In this document: piece by piece, positions 35,043 to 43,947 of the stretch
Position numbering within the stretch: position 1 is the first letter of the stretch
Layout of the letters: each line of letters opens with the position of its first letter
DNA from: Candidatus Zixiibacteriota bacterium
GTDB taxonomy: Bacteria; Zixibacteria; MSB-5A5; GN15; FEB-12
Direction of reading: 5' to 3'
Length of the DNA: 64,000 nucleotides
Assembly: GCA_040753875.1 (NCBI GenBank)
Contig: JBFMDV010000032.1
Span: 1-64,000 of the forward strand
Made by a program: the position numbers and the translations under genes
The notes under the pieces: generated by a model
The model's input: only the letters and a program-made list of their open reading frames with translations
Database searches by the model: none
Told to the model about the DNA's origin: nothing

Positions 35043-37061
35043 ATGCGACTTGAATTACGAATTCTGTTCCTCACCATTGCCGTACTCATCTCTCCAATTG
35101 TCAGCAGCCTTGCGCAACCTTCGATCGAACCGCTTGTAGGGAAAGACGCCGAGCGAATCTGGTTTGACTTCGACGCGCGCGGGCGGCTCGACCCCGACCC
35201 TTACGCGTCCGATTATCGCGGTGGGAATGTTTCTTTCCGCGTCTCAGGTCTCCTCGAACCGACAGAGTATGATGATTCATCCATGATCGGCTATGGCAGC
35301 TGGGAGCTCCCCTTTACGCTGTCCATTGAACCCTGCAAAGTCATCGACCCGACCGACGGTTCCGTGACGACCGAATCGAGTTGCCGCCGAAATGCGCAGG
35401 GAAAGATTATCATCAACCTCCGCTTCAATCTCGAAACCGGTTTGGGCGAGCTTGCCCTCAATTCCTCTGGTCTTATGTCCTGCGTCGCCGGAAAACCTCC
35501 GGATCGTTATAATCCAGAAATAATGTACTATATAGGAAGCATCGAAGACCGCGAAATACACCCAAATCCTCCTCTGATGCTTACTCGGGCCGACCTTGAA
35601 GCCGAATTCGAGAAGAATTGGTCATGGGATATGGAGAGTATGGGCATGGCCCGTTTTACCAACTGCCCGCTGCTCTGGAATATCAACATGACTCTCAGCT
35701 CCAAACCGCCAGAAAAGGCCAAAGTCTCAATTGCCGGTTGCGCTAATATTATGATCGGCGTCAGCGCCAACCTGACCGCCACCGTCGAGCCCGAAACTGA
35801 GGGGACCTACACCTGGTTCAGCGAGCCATCCGATGTTTTCGATATCTCCGGCTCCGGCTCATCTGCCACCGCCGCTGGCAAGAATGCCGGACATGCCACC
35901 ATTCGGGTCGAATTTCAACCAAAGAAGGGTAAGAAAGTAGAGGGGAAACTATCGGGAAGCGTCGTCGAACTCTTATCCGTCAACGGTGGGGCCGACATTC
36001 CTGTAATTGGCATATATGATGAAAACGGCGTCGAAAAACCTCCCGTTCAAGTCCCAATTCAGCAAGATCCGCCCGAAGGCGACCTCCTGAGTTTTCCGGT
36101 TGCCGATGCTGCCATCGCCTCCGTTCAAAATCTCGGAACTTCGCTGGCGATTCAGGGAGTCAAGGAAGGGGTGACCTCTGCGCGCGGCCAGACTGGATGC
36201 GGAGATCAGGATGAGCATCTGATCACTATTCAGGTTGTTCCGTGCGACAAGGAGACTATCCAGAAATTGAGAGATCGGTTGAAAGAGCTCAAGGCCCAGT
36301 GGGACGAGCTCCGCGCGGAAAACGATCGACTTCTCAAGAGCCCCGAGTTTACCCGAGCCAAACACGAATTCGACAAGAATCTGACGAAATGCTGGGTAAA
36401 AGTATTCAGCATATTGGCGTCGGGCCTGGGGGCGGTCGAGGGGGCGGTAAGTGGCGCCGCGCCGGGTGTGACCGACCTCGATAATATCGCCGACATGCTG
36501 GGGGATTTCTATGACGCTACAGAGGAGGGGACGTGGGAAGGCAATTGGTCGCTGTGGAACATGTACAAGAACTATCAGATCGGCGCCGCGAAGAAAATGA
36601 CGCTCGGAATCGCCAATGACGTCATCGAGTACGGCGAGGCCTGGTTTGCGGTAGAGGACGCCCTTCAGGTGATTAAGGAAGTCGTCAAGACTCTCCAGGA
36701 AAATCGGATGAGGTACAAAGAGGTTCGGAACCAGCACGATGAAATCGACCGCCGGCTGGTGGAGCTCTGCAATGACTTCGGCGACGGTAGCGAGGAGCCG
36801 GGAGGATCGGAGCCGGGCCAGCCGCAGCAACCCCCGACCGAACCGAAGGGTGGCGAGCCTTCCAAACCATCCGGCGGCGCACCCCCCCCCACTGAACCGG
36901 GTAGTGATCAACCTCCGACCGATCAGCCATCGGGCGATGGCGATCAACCGCAGTCCCCAACCGACGACGACAGCGGCGGCGGGGACGAACGATATCTTTT
37001 GGGATCCCCCTTTCCCGCCTGGTTCGCCACCAAGCTCCGGCGGATTCCCGATCGACTGTGA
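35043..37061 (+). CDS. secreted protein with Ig-like and coiled-coil regions, probably frameshifted near its end
   Basis: The product has 672 residues, with GAAAGGACG before its ATG. The signal peptide is LRILFLTIAVLISPIVSSLA. The middle has a Big-2-like segment (VSANLTATVEPETEGTYTW; ATAAGKNAGHATIRV) and then a coiled coil (KETIQKLRDRLKELKAQWDE). A Pro/Gly/Asp-rich linker ends it (GSEPGQPQQPPTEPKG). After about 36981 the frame becomes unnatural (ERYLLGSPFPAWFATKLRR) while the +1 frame becomes protein-like (NDIFWDPPFPPGSPPSSGGF), so a single-base shift in the GGCGGCGGGG or nearby C-run region is likely. No family is recognised; function unknown. Confidence 0.7.
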   Translation: MRLELRILFLTIAVLISPIVSSLAQPSIEPLVGKDAERIWFDFDARGRLDPDPYASDYRGGNVSFRVSGLLEPTEYDDSSMIGYGSWELPFTLSIEPCKVIDPTDGSVTTESSCRRNAQGKIIINLRFNLETGLGELALNSSGLMSCVAGKPPDRYNPEIMYYIGSIEDREIHPNPPLMLTRADLEAEFEKNWSWDMESMGMARFTNCPLLWNINMTLSSKPPEKAKVSIAGCANIMIGVSANLTATVEPETEGTYTWFSEPSDVFDISGSGSSATAAGKNAGHATIRVEFQPKKGKKVEGKLSGSVVELLSVNGGADIPVIGIYDENGVEKPPVQVPIQQDPPEGDLLSFPVADAAIASVQNLGTSLAIQGVKEGVTSARGQTGCGDQDEHLITIQVVPCDKETIQKLRDRLKELKAQWDELRAENDRLLKSPEFTRAKHEFDKNLTKCWVKVFSILASGLGAVEGAVSGAAPGVTDLDNIADMLGDFYDATEEGTWEGNWSLWNMYKNYQIGAAKKMTLGIANDVIEYGEAWFAVEDALQVIKEVVKTLQENRMRYKEVRNQHDEIDRRLVELCNDFGDGSEEPGGSEPGQPQQPPTEPKGGEPSKPSGGAPPPTEPGSDQPPTDQPSGDGDQPQSPTDDDSGGGDERYLLGSPFPAWFATKLRRIPDRL

Positions 37062-37146
37062 GTGCGACCAATGGAGTAAGTCGTCATCAGGCAGTCGGAC
37101 CGGTTTGGGCCCGGTCGGCCGCGGTATCGATATACTCAACTTCTGC

Positions 37147-37446
37147 ATGAAGCGGTTTGAGCAGGAAACGCTGAATCCGCTGAAAGCCGTCAATGACTCG
37201 ACTCAACTGTTGCTGGTTGAAATCGAAAACTGCCTCGAACTTCCGGAAAACCAGCGGGCCGAGCTGTTCCGCGGCCTGCTGCCCCGCATCGGGCAACTGA
37301 AGGAGCGATTTACCGGTCTCGGTAACGATGTGATGACGTTCTCGACCGAATCATCGAAATGCGGCGGCGCGCCGAACGGGATGGCCGACGCTATCGAGCA
37401 AAACGGAACGCTGGAAAGCTCCGGTCAAGGAGCGATGACCAAATAG
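37147..37446 (+). CDS. C-terminal continuation of the 35043 protein in the +1 frame (or small separate gene)
   Basis: The first usable ATG in this frame is at 37147, but the frame is open well upstream. It reads as natural protein from about 36985 (FPIDCECDQW, GIDILNFC), with no ribosome site before 37147. The encoded part (MKRFEQETLNPLKAVNDSTQ; GLLPRIGQLKERFTGLGND) is helical. It is best explained as the displaced end of the preceding gene, so the intact product would run from 35043 to 37446 (about 800 residues). Confidence 0.5.
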   Translation: MKRFEQETLNPLKAVNDSTQLLLVEIENCLELPENQRAELFRGLLPRIGQLKERFTGLGNDVMTFSTESSKCGGAPNGMADAIEQNGTLESSGQGAMTK

Positions 37447-37483
37447 CATTTTCAATAGTGCTCGACTAATCAAGGAGTCTGTT

Positions 37484-37897
37484 ATGAAGATCAGAACTAC
37501 CCTTTTGGTGATCCTGCTCGGACTGGCGATGGTCTTTCCGGCGGCGGTGTGTGCGCAGGAAGAGGAAGAATCCGTGCCGGTGGCCAAAGACACGCCGTAT
37601 TTTTCCGGGATGCCGAACTACCAAATCACCGACGCCTATGACAAGGCATTCGATGACTACCGTTTCTATGACGGCAAGGACTGCATTACGGTGGAAGGAA
37701 GGAAGTCGCATCGGGCGTACACGTTTGGCGGTGACGGTGAGTCAGCAAGTGAACTCCAAATCGCACGCAACTATGTCAACGCGATCAAAGAGATGGGTGG
37801 CACCGTCATCTTCGACGGAATCTGCGAAAATGCCGATTGCGCCGAAAACTGCGGCAGTCGTATGGTGGTCAGCAAGATTGTCAAGGGGGGGCAATGA
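37484..37897 (+). CDS. OmpA-family protein, N-terminal part (frame broken at a G7 run)
   Basis: It starts at an ATG with AAGGAG upstream. A signal peptide (TLLVILLGLAMVFPAAVCAQ) is followed by the N-terminal domain seen in a subset of OmpA-like proteins (YFSGMPNYQITDAYDKAFDD; RNYVNAIKEMGGTVIFDG). Translation reads through AAG followed by seven Gs (37885-37891) and stops at TGA, giving 137 residues. With six Gs it would continue directly into the frame below. The break is either a sequencing or assembly indel or a slippage-prone switch. Confidence 0.7.
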   Translation: MKIRTTLLVILLGLAMVFPAAVCAQEEEESVPVAKDTPYFSGMPNYQITDAYDKAFDDYRFYDGKDCITVEGRKSHRAYTFGGDGESASELQIARNYVNAIKEMGGTVIFDGICENADCAENCGSRMVVSKIVKGGQ

Positions 37898-38693
37898 ACT
37901 GTGGGTCGAAGTCGTGCCGTTCAATGGCGGCGGTGATTACTATATCACGCTAATAGCCAAGGAATCGATGAAGCAGGAGGTGACAGCGAGCGGCATGCTG
38001 GATGCTCTTAATCGGGACGGCCATGTAACTCTGTATATCAATTTTGACTTTGGCAAGTCGGTTATCAAAACCGAATCTATGCCGATTGTTGAGCAAATCA
38101 TACAAATGATGAAGGCCAACGAATCCCTTGAACTGAATGTCGAGGGACATACTGACAGTGTGGGAGATTCGAAATCGAATCAAGTCCTCTCGGAGGGCCG
38201 GGCCAAGGCGGTGGTCGGGGCAATCGTCTTCGGCGGTATCGACATGAAGCGCCTGAGCGCCGTCGGCTTCGGCGAAGAGAAACCGATCGCGAGCAATGAT
38301 ACGGAAGAAGGCCGAGCCAAGAACCGGCGGGTCGAGCTTGTCAGGCGAACGATCAATCCCTACACCGATACGACTAGCCGCAACTCTTCCGAGCATTTTG
38401 GCGTTCCGGTCTATCCCGGAGCGACACTGGATGTAGAACAGACTGAATTCGCCAAGTTCCACCTGGGGATTGCCGTGTTCGTGTATCGGACGGGTGACAA
38501 GCCGGCTGCGGTGAGCGCCTTCTATATGAAATCAAGCGGACTGAAGCCCCTTGGAGCCGATGAGACTTCCGCCGTTTTTGTGAAGGATGAGGAAGGCAGT
38601 TCGGTTAGAGTCGCCATATCAGGTCCCTGGACCGATCCCAAGACCGGCGAATCTCACTCGGACACTATGATACAGATATTGAAGGGCGAATAA
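37893..38693 (+). CDS. OmpA-family protein, C-terminal part with peptidoglycan-binding domain
   Basis: This is the second half of the gene starting at 37484, in the +1 frame. Residues run NELWVEVVPFNGGGDYYITL, then an OmpA C-terminal domain (VTLYINFDFGKSVIKTESMP; VEGHTDSVGDSKSNQVLSEG; RLSAVGFGEEKPIASNDTEE; NRRVELVRR). A tail of about 110 residues (PVYPGATLDVEQ; SSGLKPLGADE) resembles a small periplasmic module. The OmpA domain should bind peptidoglycan non-covalently and anchor the envelope. Without the frame break the whole product is about 402 residues. Confidence 0.75.
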   Translation, partial: NELWVEVVPFNGGGDYYITLIAKESMKQEVTASGMLDALNRDGHVTLYINFDFGKSVIKTESMPIVEQIIQMMKANESLELNVEGHTDSVGDSKSNQVLSEGRAKAVVGAIVFGGIDMKRLSAVGFGEEKPIASNDTEEGRAKNRRVELVRRTINPYTDTTSRNSSEHFGVPVYPGATLDVEQTEFAKFHLGIAVFVYRTGDKPAAVSAFYMKSSGLKPLGADETSAVFVKDEEGSSVRVAISGPWTDPKTGESHSDTMIQILKGE

Positions 38694-38792
38694 CGCGATC
38701 TGGCGTGATAAGTGGTCCGGACAGCTGTGCCGAGCTGTAGTGCGGAAGTGGCCGGGCCAGTTTTTCCAGGCCACGTTTCTCCCGTTCTCTTA

Positions 38793-38845
38793 ATAACTGA
38801 AGCTTGAAGGGACTTTCGCGACAAGCTTCGTTCACGAGTAGTTAT
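38793..38845 (+). ncRNA. structured leader element upstream of the cysteine-synthase-family gene
   Basis: Two nested perfect stems are visible: ATAACT (38793-38798) with AGTTAT (38840-38845), and inside it GAAGCTTG (38799-38806) with CAAGCTTC (38822-38829). A terminator-like hairpin follows 100 bases later (38944). Bases CTCCCG near 38780 could pair with CGGGAG of that hairpin, offering an alternative fold. It does not match a riboswitch class that I recognise; it may be an attenuator or a small RNA. Confidence 0.35.
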
Positions 38846-38943
38846 CTTCCGTTCCGTTTCTCCAGCCACCCAATAGTCCCACACCAGGCTCTTGAAAGCG
38901 ACATGAGGTTTGGGACGGTGCCATCAGCCATACCAATCTCATT

Positions 38944-38965
38944 CTCCCGAGCGGGAGATTTTTTG
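38944..38965 (+). terminator. intrinsic terminator ahead of the cysteine-synthase-family gene
   Basis: CTCCC, loop GAGC, GGGAG, then ATTTTTTG. This is a classic plus-strand terminator, 250 bases after the OmpA gene and 97 bases before the next ATG. It could end the OmpA transcript (a weaker hairpin, GTGGCC/GGCCAC, is at 38748-38774) or act in attenuation of the gene at 39062. Confidence 0.6.
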
Positions 38966-39061
38966 TTGGCATCTTGCCGGATATTTTCGACATAATTGCA
39001 AAACATGGTTGTAGGGCGTACGTTCTGTGAACGTCATCGATAAATACGGGAGAGAATCACA

Positions 39062-40012
39062 ATGAGTCTCGGGAGCAATATACTAACTGCCGTTGGGAAT
39101 ACGTCATTAGTGCAGCTGCACAAGGTTGTCCCTCCCGGTTGTGCGAAGGTGTTTGTCAAACTGGAGTGGGAAAATCCGACCGGCAGTATGAAAGACCGCG
39201 CGGCCCAGGCAATGATCGCACGGGCTGAAGAAGCCGGCCGACTTAAGCCGGGCGACACAGTTGTGGAGTACACCGGTGGCAGCACGGGCATTTCGCTTGC
39301 CTTGATCTGTGTAGCGAAAGGATATCATCTTCATATTGTCTCCTCCGATGCCTTCAGTCATGAAAAGCTGCAGCATATGGCGGCTTTCGGTGCCGAACTC
39401 GCGCTGGTACCAAGTGAAGGTGGCCTCACGACAAAGAAATTGATTCTGGATATGATTGAAGCTGCCAGAGAGATCAGTCATCGACCGCACACCTACTGGA
39501 CTGACCAACTCAATAATCTCGACAGTATCTCAGGCTACTTCCCTTTGGGCGAAGAGCTCTGGAGCCAAACCAACGGCAGACTGGATGCCTTCGTTCAATG
39601 TGTTGGTACGGCCGCTTCATCGCGGGGCGTAGCGACGGTGCTGAAGCGATACAATCCCAGGCTAAAGATGATAGTCGTGGAGCCCGGCGAATCCGCAGTG
39701 TTATCGGGCGGTCAGGCCGGACCTCATAAAATTGAAGGGGTGGGTATAGGATATACTCCGCTACTTTGGGATCCAAGCCTTGTCGATGAAATTATTGCGG
39801 TGAAAACGGAAGACGCCAAGGCCATGGCCAGGCGATTAGCCCGTGAAGAGGGTCTGTTTGCAGGAACGTCATCGGGAGCAAATGTCGTTGCCGCCATTCA
39901 GGTCGCGAAGAGATTGGGACCACATGCAAGCATTGCCACGTTGATGGTGGATTCCGGTCTGAAATACCTGAGTACGGATGTCTGCGGAAAAAGACCGACA
40001 GCTTCGCCATAG
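39062..40012 (+). CDS. PLP-dependent cysteine synthase / cystathionine beta-synthase family enzyme
   Basis: The product has 316 residues, with GGGAGAG before its ATG. Fold-type II PLP enzyme: the Schiff-base lysine is in ENPTGSMKDRAA (about Lys44), the substrate loop is YTGGSTGISLA (usual form SGNTG), and the PLP phosphate loop region QCVGTAASSRGV replaces the usual GTGGTxxG. The ending AGTSSGANVVAAIQVAKRLG is typical. It is of usual length for O-acetylserine sulfhydrylases, but the altered loops mean the substrate may differ. The gene stands alone, convergent with the barrel gene at 40197, and is preceded by a structured leader and terminator. Confidence 0.82.
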   Translation: MSLGSNILTAVGNTSLVQLHKVVPPGCAKVFVKLEWENPTGSMKDRAAQAMIARAEEAGRLKPGDTVVEYTGGSTGISLALICVAKGYHLHIVSSDAFSHEKLQHMAAFGAELALVPSEGGLTTKKLILDMIEAAREISHRPHTYWTDQLNNLDSISGYFPLGEELWSQTNGRLDAFVQCVGTAASSRGVATVLKRYNPRLKMIVVEPGESAVLSGGQAGPHKIEGVGIGYTPLLWDPSLVDEIIAVKTEDAKAMARRLAREEGLFAGTSSGANVVAAIQVAKRLGPHASIATLMVDSGLKYLSTDVCGKRPTASP

Positions 40013-40196
40013 CATGGTTCACTTGCGGCTGATTCAAACGAATGATGAGTCGATTCCTCTGTGCTCTCCGCGCTGCGCGTTGTTCAGAGCCGGGTGCAGG
40101 GTACAATCATAATAAACCCGAACACGCGTATTGCGAAAGCAGTAGAAACAACGAACTACTAAGCCCAAATTCGTTTTTCACGCAAGCAGAGTCGGC

Positions 40197-41324
40197 TCAT
40201 CGCTTGATCGCAATGCCCACGCCGGCGGTCAGGTCGCGGTAATCGAAATTCGGGTCGTTGGAGACCTTGTTGTAGTTCTTCAGATACGCGGTTACTGCAA
40301 ACAGCTCGCTGACGTGATAAGTGTCTTCAATATCGAACGTGGCATAGTCTATGCCGACCCGGTTCAGTCGGCCGATATTGCTGGTCCAGTAATTGGGGTA
40401 GTCCTTGTTACGGAACTCCAGCGACATCTTCAGCTCGTTGTGTCGAATGGGCGTCAGCTCCAACTCCGCCTTGTACTCCCACTGACGGAAACCGTAGAAG
40501 TTCTCGAAATTGTCCGTACGCTTGGTGTACTGTACCAGTCCGGAGAGGCCCACCGACGGTACCGGCTGCGTTTCAAGAGTGAATTCCGTGACCCGCTCGG
40601 TGAAACTGCGGATCTCGTACGGACGCCCCCGGAACGAGCCGAACGCCACCGTGTAAGTCCGCCGCTCGGCATAATCGCGATTTTCCAAACTCAGCCGCAC
40701 GCGGGCGCGCAGATTGCGGTGGAAACGGTAGCGACCGTCAATCTCACCCCCGAAACTGCGATAGTTGTATGATGGCAACCGAACGCCAACGCTGTCGTAG
40801 CTGTCAGCATAATTGCTTTTGTCGAACAGAAACGCCTGCTCGGTACGGAAAGCACCAAAACTCAATCGGTTCGTCGCTTTCACGTCAAACTGCCACTTCT
40901 GGAGAGTACGAGCAAGCAACTCACCGGCGTCGGACAACACATCTTTGTTCCGATGAGAGAAATCGACATCGAGCCCAAATGTCCCTCGCCGGCTGTACCT
41001 GAGCGTCGGTTCATACACGACACCGAACGCTGTCCGGTTCCGATTGCTGTAATTGGTGTACAGTGACATGTCGGCGTAGGCACCCAGGGTCTGGGCGAAC
41101 TTTCGAGATGGCTGCATCACCCAGTCCAACTGTCCCTCGATGATGTTCAGTTGCGCTCCAACAGCCTGTGTGTCAAGATAGGAGTGGTAAATGTTCGACT
41201 CGTAGCGTGCACCGTAGGCCAGCTTGTATTCGACCGTATTGCCGAGCCGGGTCGGGGCTGCCTGTGTGGTCATGCCGAAGGCGGCGACCGCCAGAATGGT
41301 GATGATACATTTCCTTGGGTTCAT
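40197..41324 (-). CDS. outer-membrane beta-barrel protein
   Basis: The product has 375 residues from the ATG at 41322-41324; a GTG six codons earlier is in frame. A signal peptide (IITILAVAAFGMTTQA) is followed by alternating amphipathic strands rich in Tyr, Arg and Phe (VEYKLAYGARYESNIYHSYL; GEIDGRYRFHRNLRARVRLS; NELKMSLEFRNKDYPNYW), ending DYRDLTAGVGIAIKR. This is typical of a 14-18-strand barrel. It is the last gene of the operon with the TPR, ATP-grasp and transglutaminase-like genes and may be its outer-membrane component. No named family. Confidence 0.7.
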   Translation of the reverse strand: MNPRKCIITILAVAAFGMTTQAAPTRLGNTVEYKLAYGARYESNIYHSYLDTQAVGAQLNIIEGQLDWVMQPSRKFAQTLGAYADMSLYTNYSNRNRTAFGVVYEPTLRYSRRGTFGLDVDFSHRNKDVLSDAGELLARTLQKWQFDVKATNRLSFGAFRTEQAFLFDKSNYADSYDSVGVRLPSYNYRSFGGEIDGRYRFHRNLRARVRLSLENRDYAERRTYTVAFGSFRGRPYEIRSFTERVTEFTLETQPVPSVGLSGLVQYTKRTDNFENFYGFRQWEYKAELELTPIRHNELKMSLEFRNKDYPNYWTSNIGRLNRVGIDYATFDIEDTYHVSELFAVTAYLKNYNKVSNDPNFDYRDLTAGVGIAIKR

Positions 41325-41338
41325 ATCTGTACTGTCCC

Positions 41339-43072
41339 TCACTGATTCAGAAGCAGTTTATCGTATTCCTTGTTGAACTTATCGGACGGTGGATTTGTGG
41401 CTGCGGCCAACGCATACTCCGCCTTGGCATCGGCGGCCCGTCCCATCTCCAGATATATCTGTCCGAGTTTCCAGTGGCTTTTCCAGTTATCGGAATCAAA
41501 CTGAATGGCTTTCTTGAGCAATTCGACGGCTCGATCCTGATGATTGAGTTTTTCTTCGAGGATAGCCAGGTTGTGGTACGCTTTCGCGTAATCCGGTTTC
41601 AGCTCGATCGCTTTCAGGTAGTCCTGTTTGGCCGATTCCAGACTATCGAGTTCCTTGCGGGCATCCGCCCGATTGTAATATGCCTCCGCGCTGTGGGTCA
41701 GGCCGACCAGCCGGTTGTAGAAGATGAGCGCGGAGTCATTCTCACCCAGGCGCGAATAGACGGTGCCGAGGTTGTTGAGCGCTTTGAGATTGACCGGCTC
41801 CTGGTCGAGAAGGCGGTGATAGGCCTCGGCAGCCTGGGGCAGTCGTTCCGCGCGCGAATTGGCGATACCCAGGTTGAACAGCGCCCTCAGATTCTCCGGG
41901 TCAAGCGTGGTGACTTCCTCGAGGTGCACGACGGCAGAATCATACAGTGCCCGTTCGAGAAAGATCAACGCCAGGTTGTAGTGCGCTTTGGAGAAGCTGG
42001 GGCGTTGTGCGATCGCCCGCTGATAGTGCAGCATGGCGTTCGCCGTGTCTCCCTTGTCAGCGTACAGGAGCGCCAGGTTGAAATACGCCTCATAATAGGT
42101 TGTGTCAAACTGTATAGCCTTGCGATACGCGTCAATTCCCTCATCGCGGCGGCCCAGCTTGTTCAAACTGATGGCCAGATTGAACCATCCTTTGGGGTCG
42201 TTCGGCTCCAGTGCCAAAGCCTGTTGATAGGCCGCCACGGCTTCATCCGGTTTGCCGATGCGACTGTTACAGATTCCCAGATTTGAATACAACTGCTTCT
42301 TTTTGAGTCCCAATGATGCCGACCGCGTGAACTCCCTGATGGCATCGTCGTACTTCCCCTGGTCCATGCGAGACAGCGCGAGGGCGTAGCGAGCCTCGAT
42401 ATGACTCGGGCGCAGACGAAGGGCGCTGCGGTAGGCAGCCTCGGCGCGTGGAACATCCCCCAGATGTTTGTATGACAACCCCAGCATATAGAAGGCTGCG
42501 GCTGCTTCCTCGGTCCGCTTGACCTCAGTTGCGCGAGTCAGCCAGTTGCGTGCTTCGTCGTATCGACCGATGTCATAGTACTGCCTGCCGAGGCTGTAGA
42601 GCGCACGGAAGTAATTCGGGCGAATTGCCGCGGCGCGACTGTACTCACTAATGGCATCTTTGACACGACCTGCCCGGTGATACGCAATACCCAGATTGTA
42701 ATGTCCGCGGGCATACGCGGAATCCAGCACGAGGGATCGTTTGAACAAGGTGATCGCGGAATCCAGATGCCCTTCTGACAGCTGTACCACACCCAGGTCG
42801 TTGAGTCTGATGGCTTCGGGGGGTACACCTGTCGTGTCGGCAATTTCCGTATCTGCGACAACATCCGTGTCTCCAACGGCTGCCGGCTCCGGATCCGCAG
42901 CCGAATCACTCAAGGCAACCGGTGCCTTCGCGGGATTCGCCATTGGCGCGGAACCGTCGATGCGAACGATCTCTGTTCTGGCGTCCGCTACCGACCCTTG
43001 CCGTACGACGGCTATCGTAACAACTGTGGCGCATATCAGCCACGCGGCTATCTGGAGCAGTGTGTATTTCAT
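41339..43072 (-). CDS. periplasmic tetratricopeptide-repeat protein with 13-14 TPRs
   Basis: The product has 577 residues. An N-terminal membrane anchor (LLQIAAWLICATVVTIAVV), an acidic Ala/Pro linker of about 70 residues and then consecutive 34-residue TPR units fill the rest (YARGHYNLGIAYHRAGRVKD; PKGWFNLAISLNKLGRRDEG; YAKAYHNLAILEEKLNHQDR). TPRs bind partner proteins. Its start overlaps the ATP-grasp stop by four bases, which ties it to the ligase and the 7TM protein; it is a likely scaffold on the periplasmic face. There is no enzymatic motif. Confidence 0.85.
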   Translation of the reverse strand: MKYTLLQIAAWLICATVVTIAVVRQGSVADARTEIVRIDGSAPMANPAKAPVALSDSAADPEPAAVGDTDVVADTEIADTTGVPPEAIRLNDLGVVQLSEGHLDSAITLFKRSLVLDSAYARGHYNLGIAYHRAGRVKDAISEYSRAAAIRPNYFRALYSLGRQYYDIGRYDEARNWLTRATEVKRTEEAAAAFYMLGLSYKHLGDVPRAEAAYRSALRLRPSHIEARYALALSRMDQGKYDDAIREFTRSASLGLKKKQLYSNLGICNSRIGKPDEAVAAYQQALALEPNDPKGWFNLAISLNKLGRRDEGIDAYRKAIQFDTTYYEAYFNLALLYADKGDTANAMLHYQRAIAQRPSFSKAHYNLALIFLERALYDSAVVHLEEVTTLDPENLRALFNLGIANSRAERLPQAAEAYHRLLDQEPVNLKALNNLGTVYSRLGENDSALIFYNRLVGLTHSAEAYYNRADARKELDSLESAKQDYLKAIELKPDYAKAYHNLAILEEKLNHQDRAVELLKKAIQFDSDNWKSHWKLGQIYLEMGRAADAKAEYALAAATNPPSDKFNKEYDKLLLNQ

Positions 43073-43947
43073 ATCAACCTGTCTCTCAAACCGGCCTGGT
43101 TGGCAATCTGTATATTCAGACCTGGTCGGGCATTCACCTCGAGTACCATGGGACCGTGATCACGGTCACACACGAAATCGACGCCGATATAGCCAAGGCC
43201 CACGATATCGCTGATTCGCGCACCGTAGGTTAGCATGTCCCGAAAGAACGGCACCGGTCTTCCTTTGAGCGGTTCGTGTGTCTCCGGATGATGCGTTATG
43301 ACGTTGTTTCGGTGCGATCCATGAAGTGAACATCCGGTGTCCAGATCGATACCGACGCCCAGTCCGCCCTGGTGCAGGTTGGCCTTCCCGCCGGACTCAC
43401 GGGTCGGCAGGCGGAGCATCGCCATGACGATCTGTTCCTGGCGATAGATGAGCCGAACATCCCCCACTCCTTCTATCTCCGGGGGAATGAACGCCTGGAT
43501 ACCGGGATGATTGACCAGTTTGTGCTCGAAAAAGGCGGTATCGGCCAGGTTGTCGAGCGAAAACGCGCCGTTCAAAATTTGCATGATATGGAAGTCGATA
43601 TCCTCCCTGGTGACCGGCTCGCCGGAAATGTAATACCGGCCATCACGTCTGGTCACCAGGACGATCCCGTTGCCGCCGTAGCCGGTGTTTGGCTTAACAA
43701 CGAAATGGTCAACGCCGGCCAGTTTGTCTTCCCAGTTGCGGAGCGACGGTGGGTCCGCCACAACATGATAGGTGACAGCGGTCGGAATGTCGTTCTGCTG
43801 GAGCAAACGTTTGCACAGCAGTTTGTCATCAACGTTGGGAAAGCAGTTCCGGCGGTTGTAAGGATAAATCATATCCAGGTTGCGAGCGTTAATGCCCATC
43901 ACACCGATGCCCGAAGGTATGGGGAAGAGATTCTTAGGCAATCTCAT
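43069..43947 (-). CDS. RimK-related ATP-grasp ligase (alpha-L-glutamate ligase-like)
   Basis: The product has 292 residues. ATP-grasp features: phosphate-binding loop VVKPNTGYGGNGIVLV (about residues 84-99), GVGDVRLIYRQEQIVMAMLR, SGGKANLHQGG and the metal-binding end VLEVNARPGLNIQIAN. This matches the cytoplasmic RimK-like group that is usually encoded next to an inactive transglutaminase fused to seven membrane helices, as here (four-base overlap). By family it should join an amino acid, often glutamate, to a peptide or peptide-like acceptor. The acceptor is unknown. Confidence 0.87.
   Translation of the reverse strand: MRLPKNLFPIPSGIGVMGINARNLDMIYPYNRRNCFPNVDDKLLCKRLLQQNDIPTAVTYHVVADPPSLRNWEDKLAGVDHFVVKPNTGYGGNGIVLVTRRDGRYYISGEPVTREDIDFHIMQILNGAFSLDNLADTAFFEHKLVNHPGIQAFIPPEIEGVGDVRLIYRQEQIVMAMLRLPTRESGGKANLHQGGLGVGIDLDTGCSLHGSHRNNVITHHPETHEPLKGRPVPFFRDMLTYGARISDIVGLGYIGVDFVCDRDHGPMVLEVNARPGLNIQIANQAGLRDRLI

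Noticed and set aside
36882-36890. C9 run as a phase-variation tract
   Set aside because: The Pro-rich linker continues naturally in the original frame after the run, so the likely frame change lies about 90 bases downstream.
35973-37193. 406-codon open frame on the minus strand opposite the secreted-protein gene
   Set aside because: Composition mirrors the plus-strand gene, it has no plausible signal or domain, and its extent follows GC-rich codon structure of the opposite gene.
41315-42286. 323-codon plus-strand open frame opposite the TPR gene
   Set aside because: It is an antisense shadow of regular TPR codons, without ribosome site or recognisable domain.
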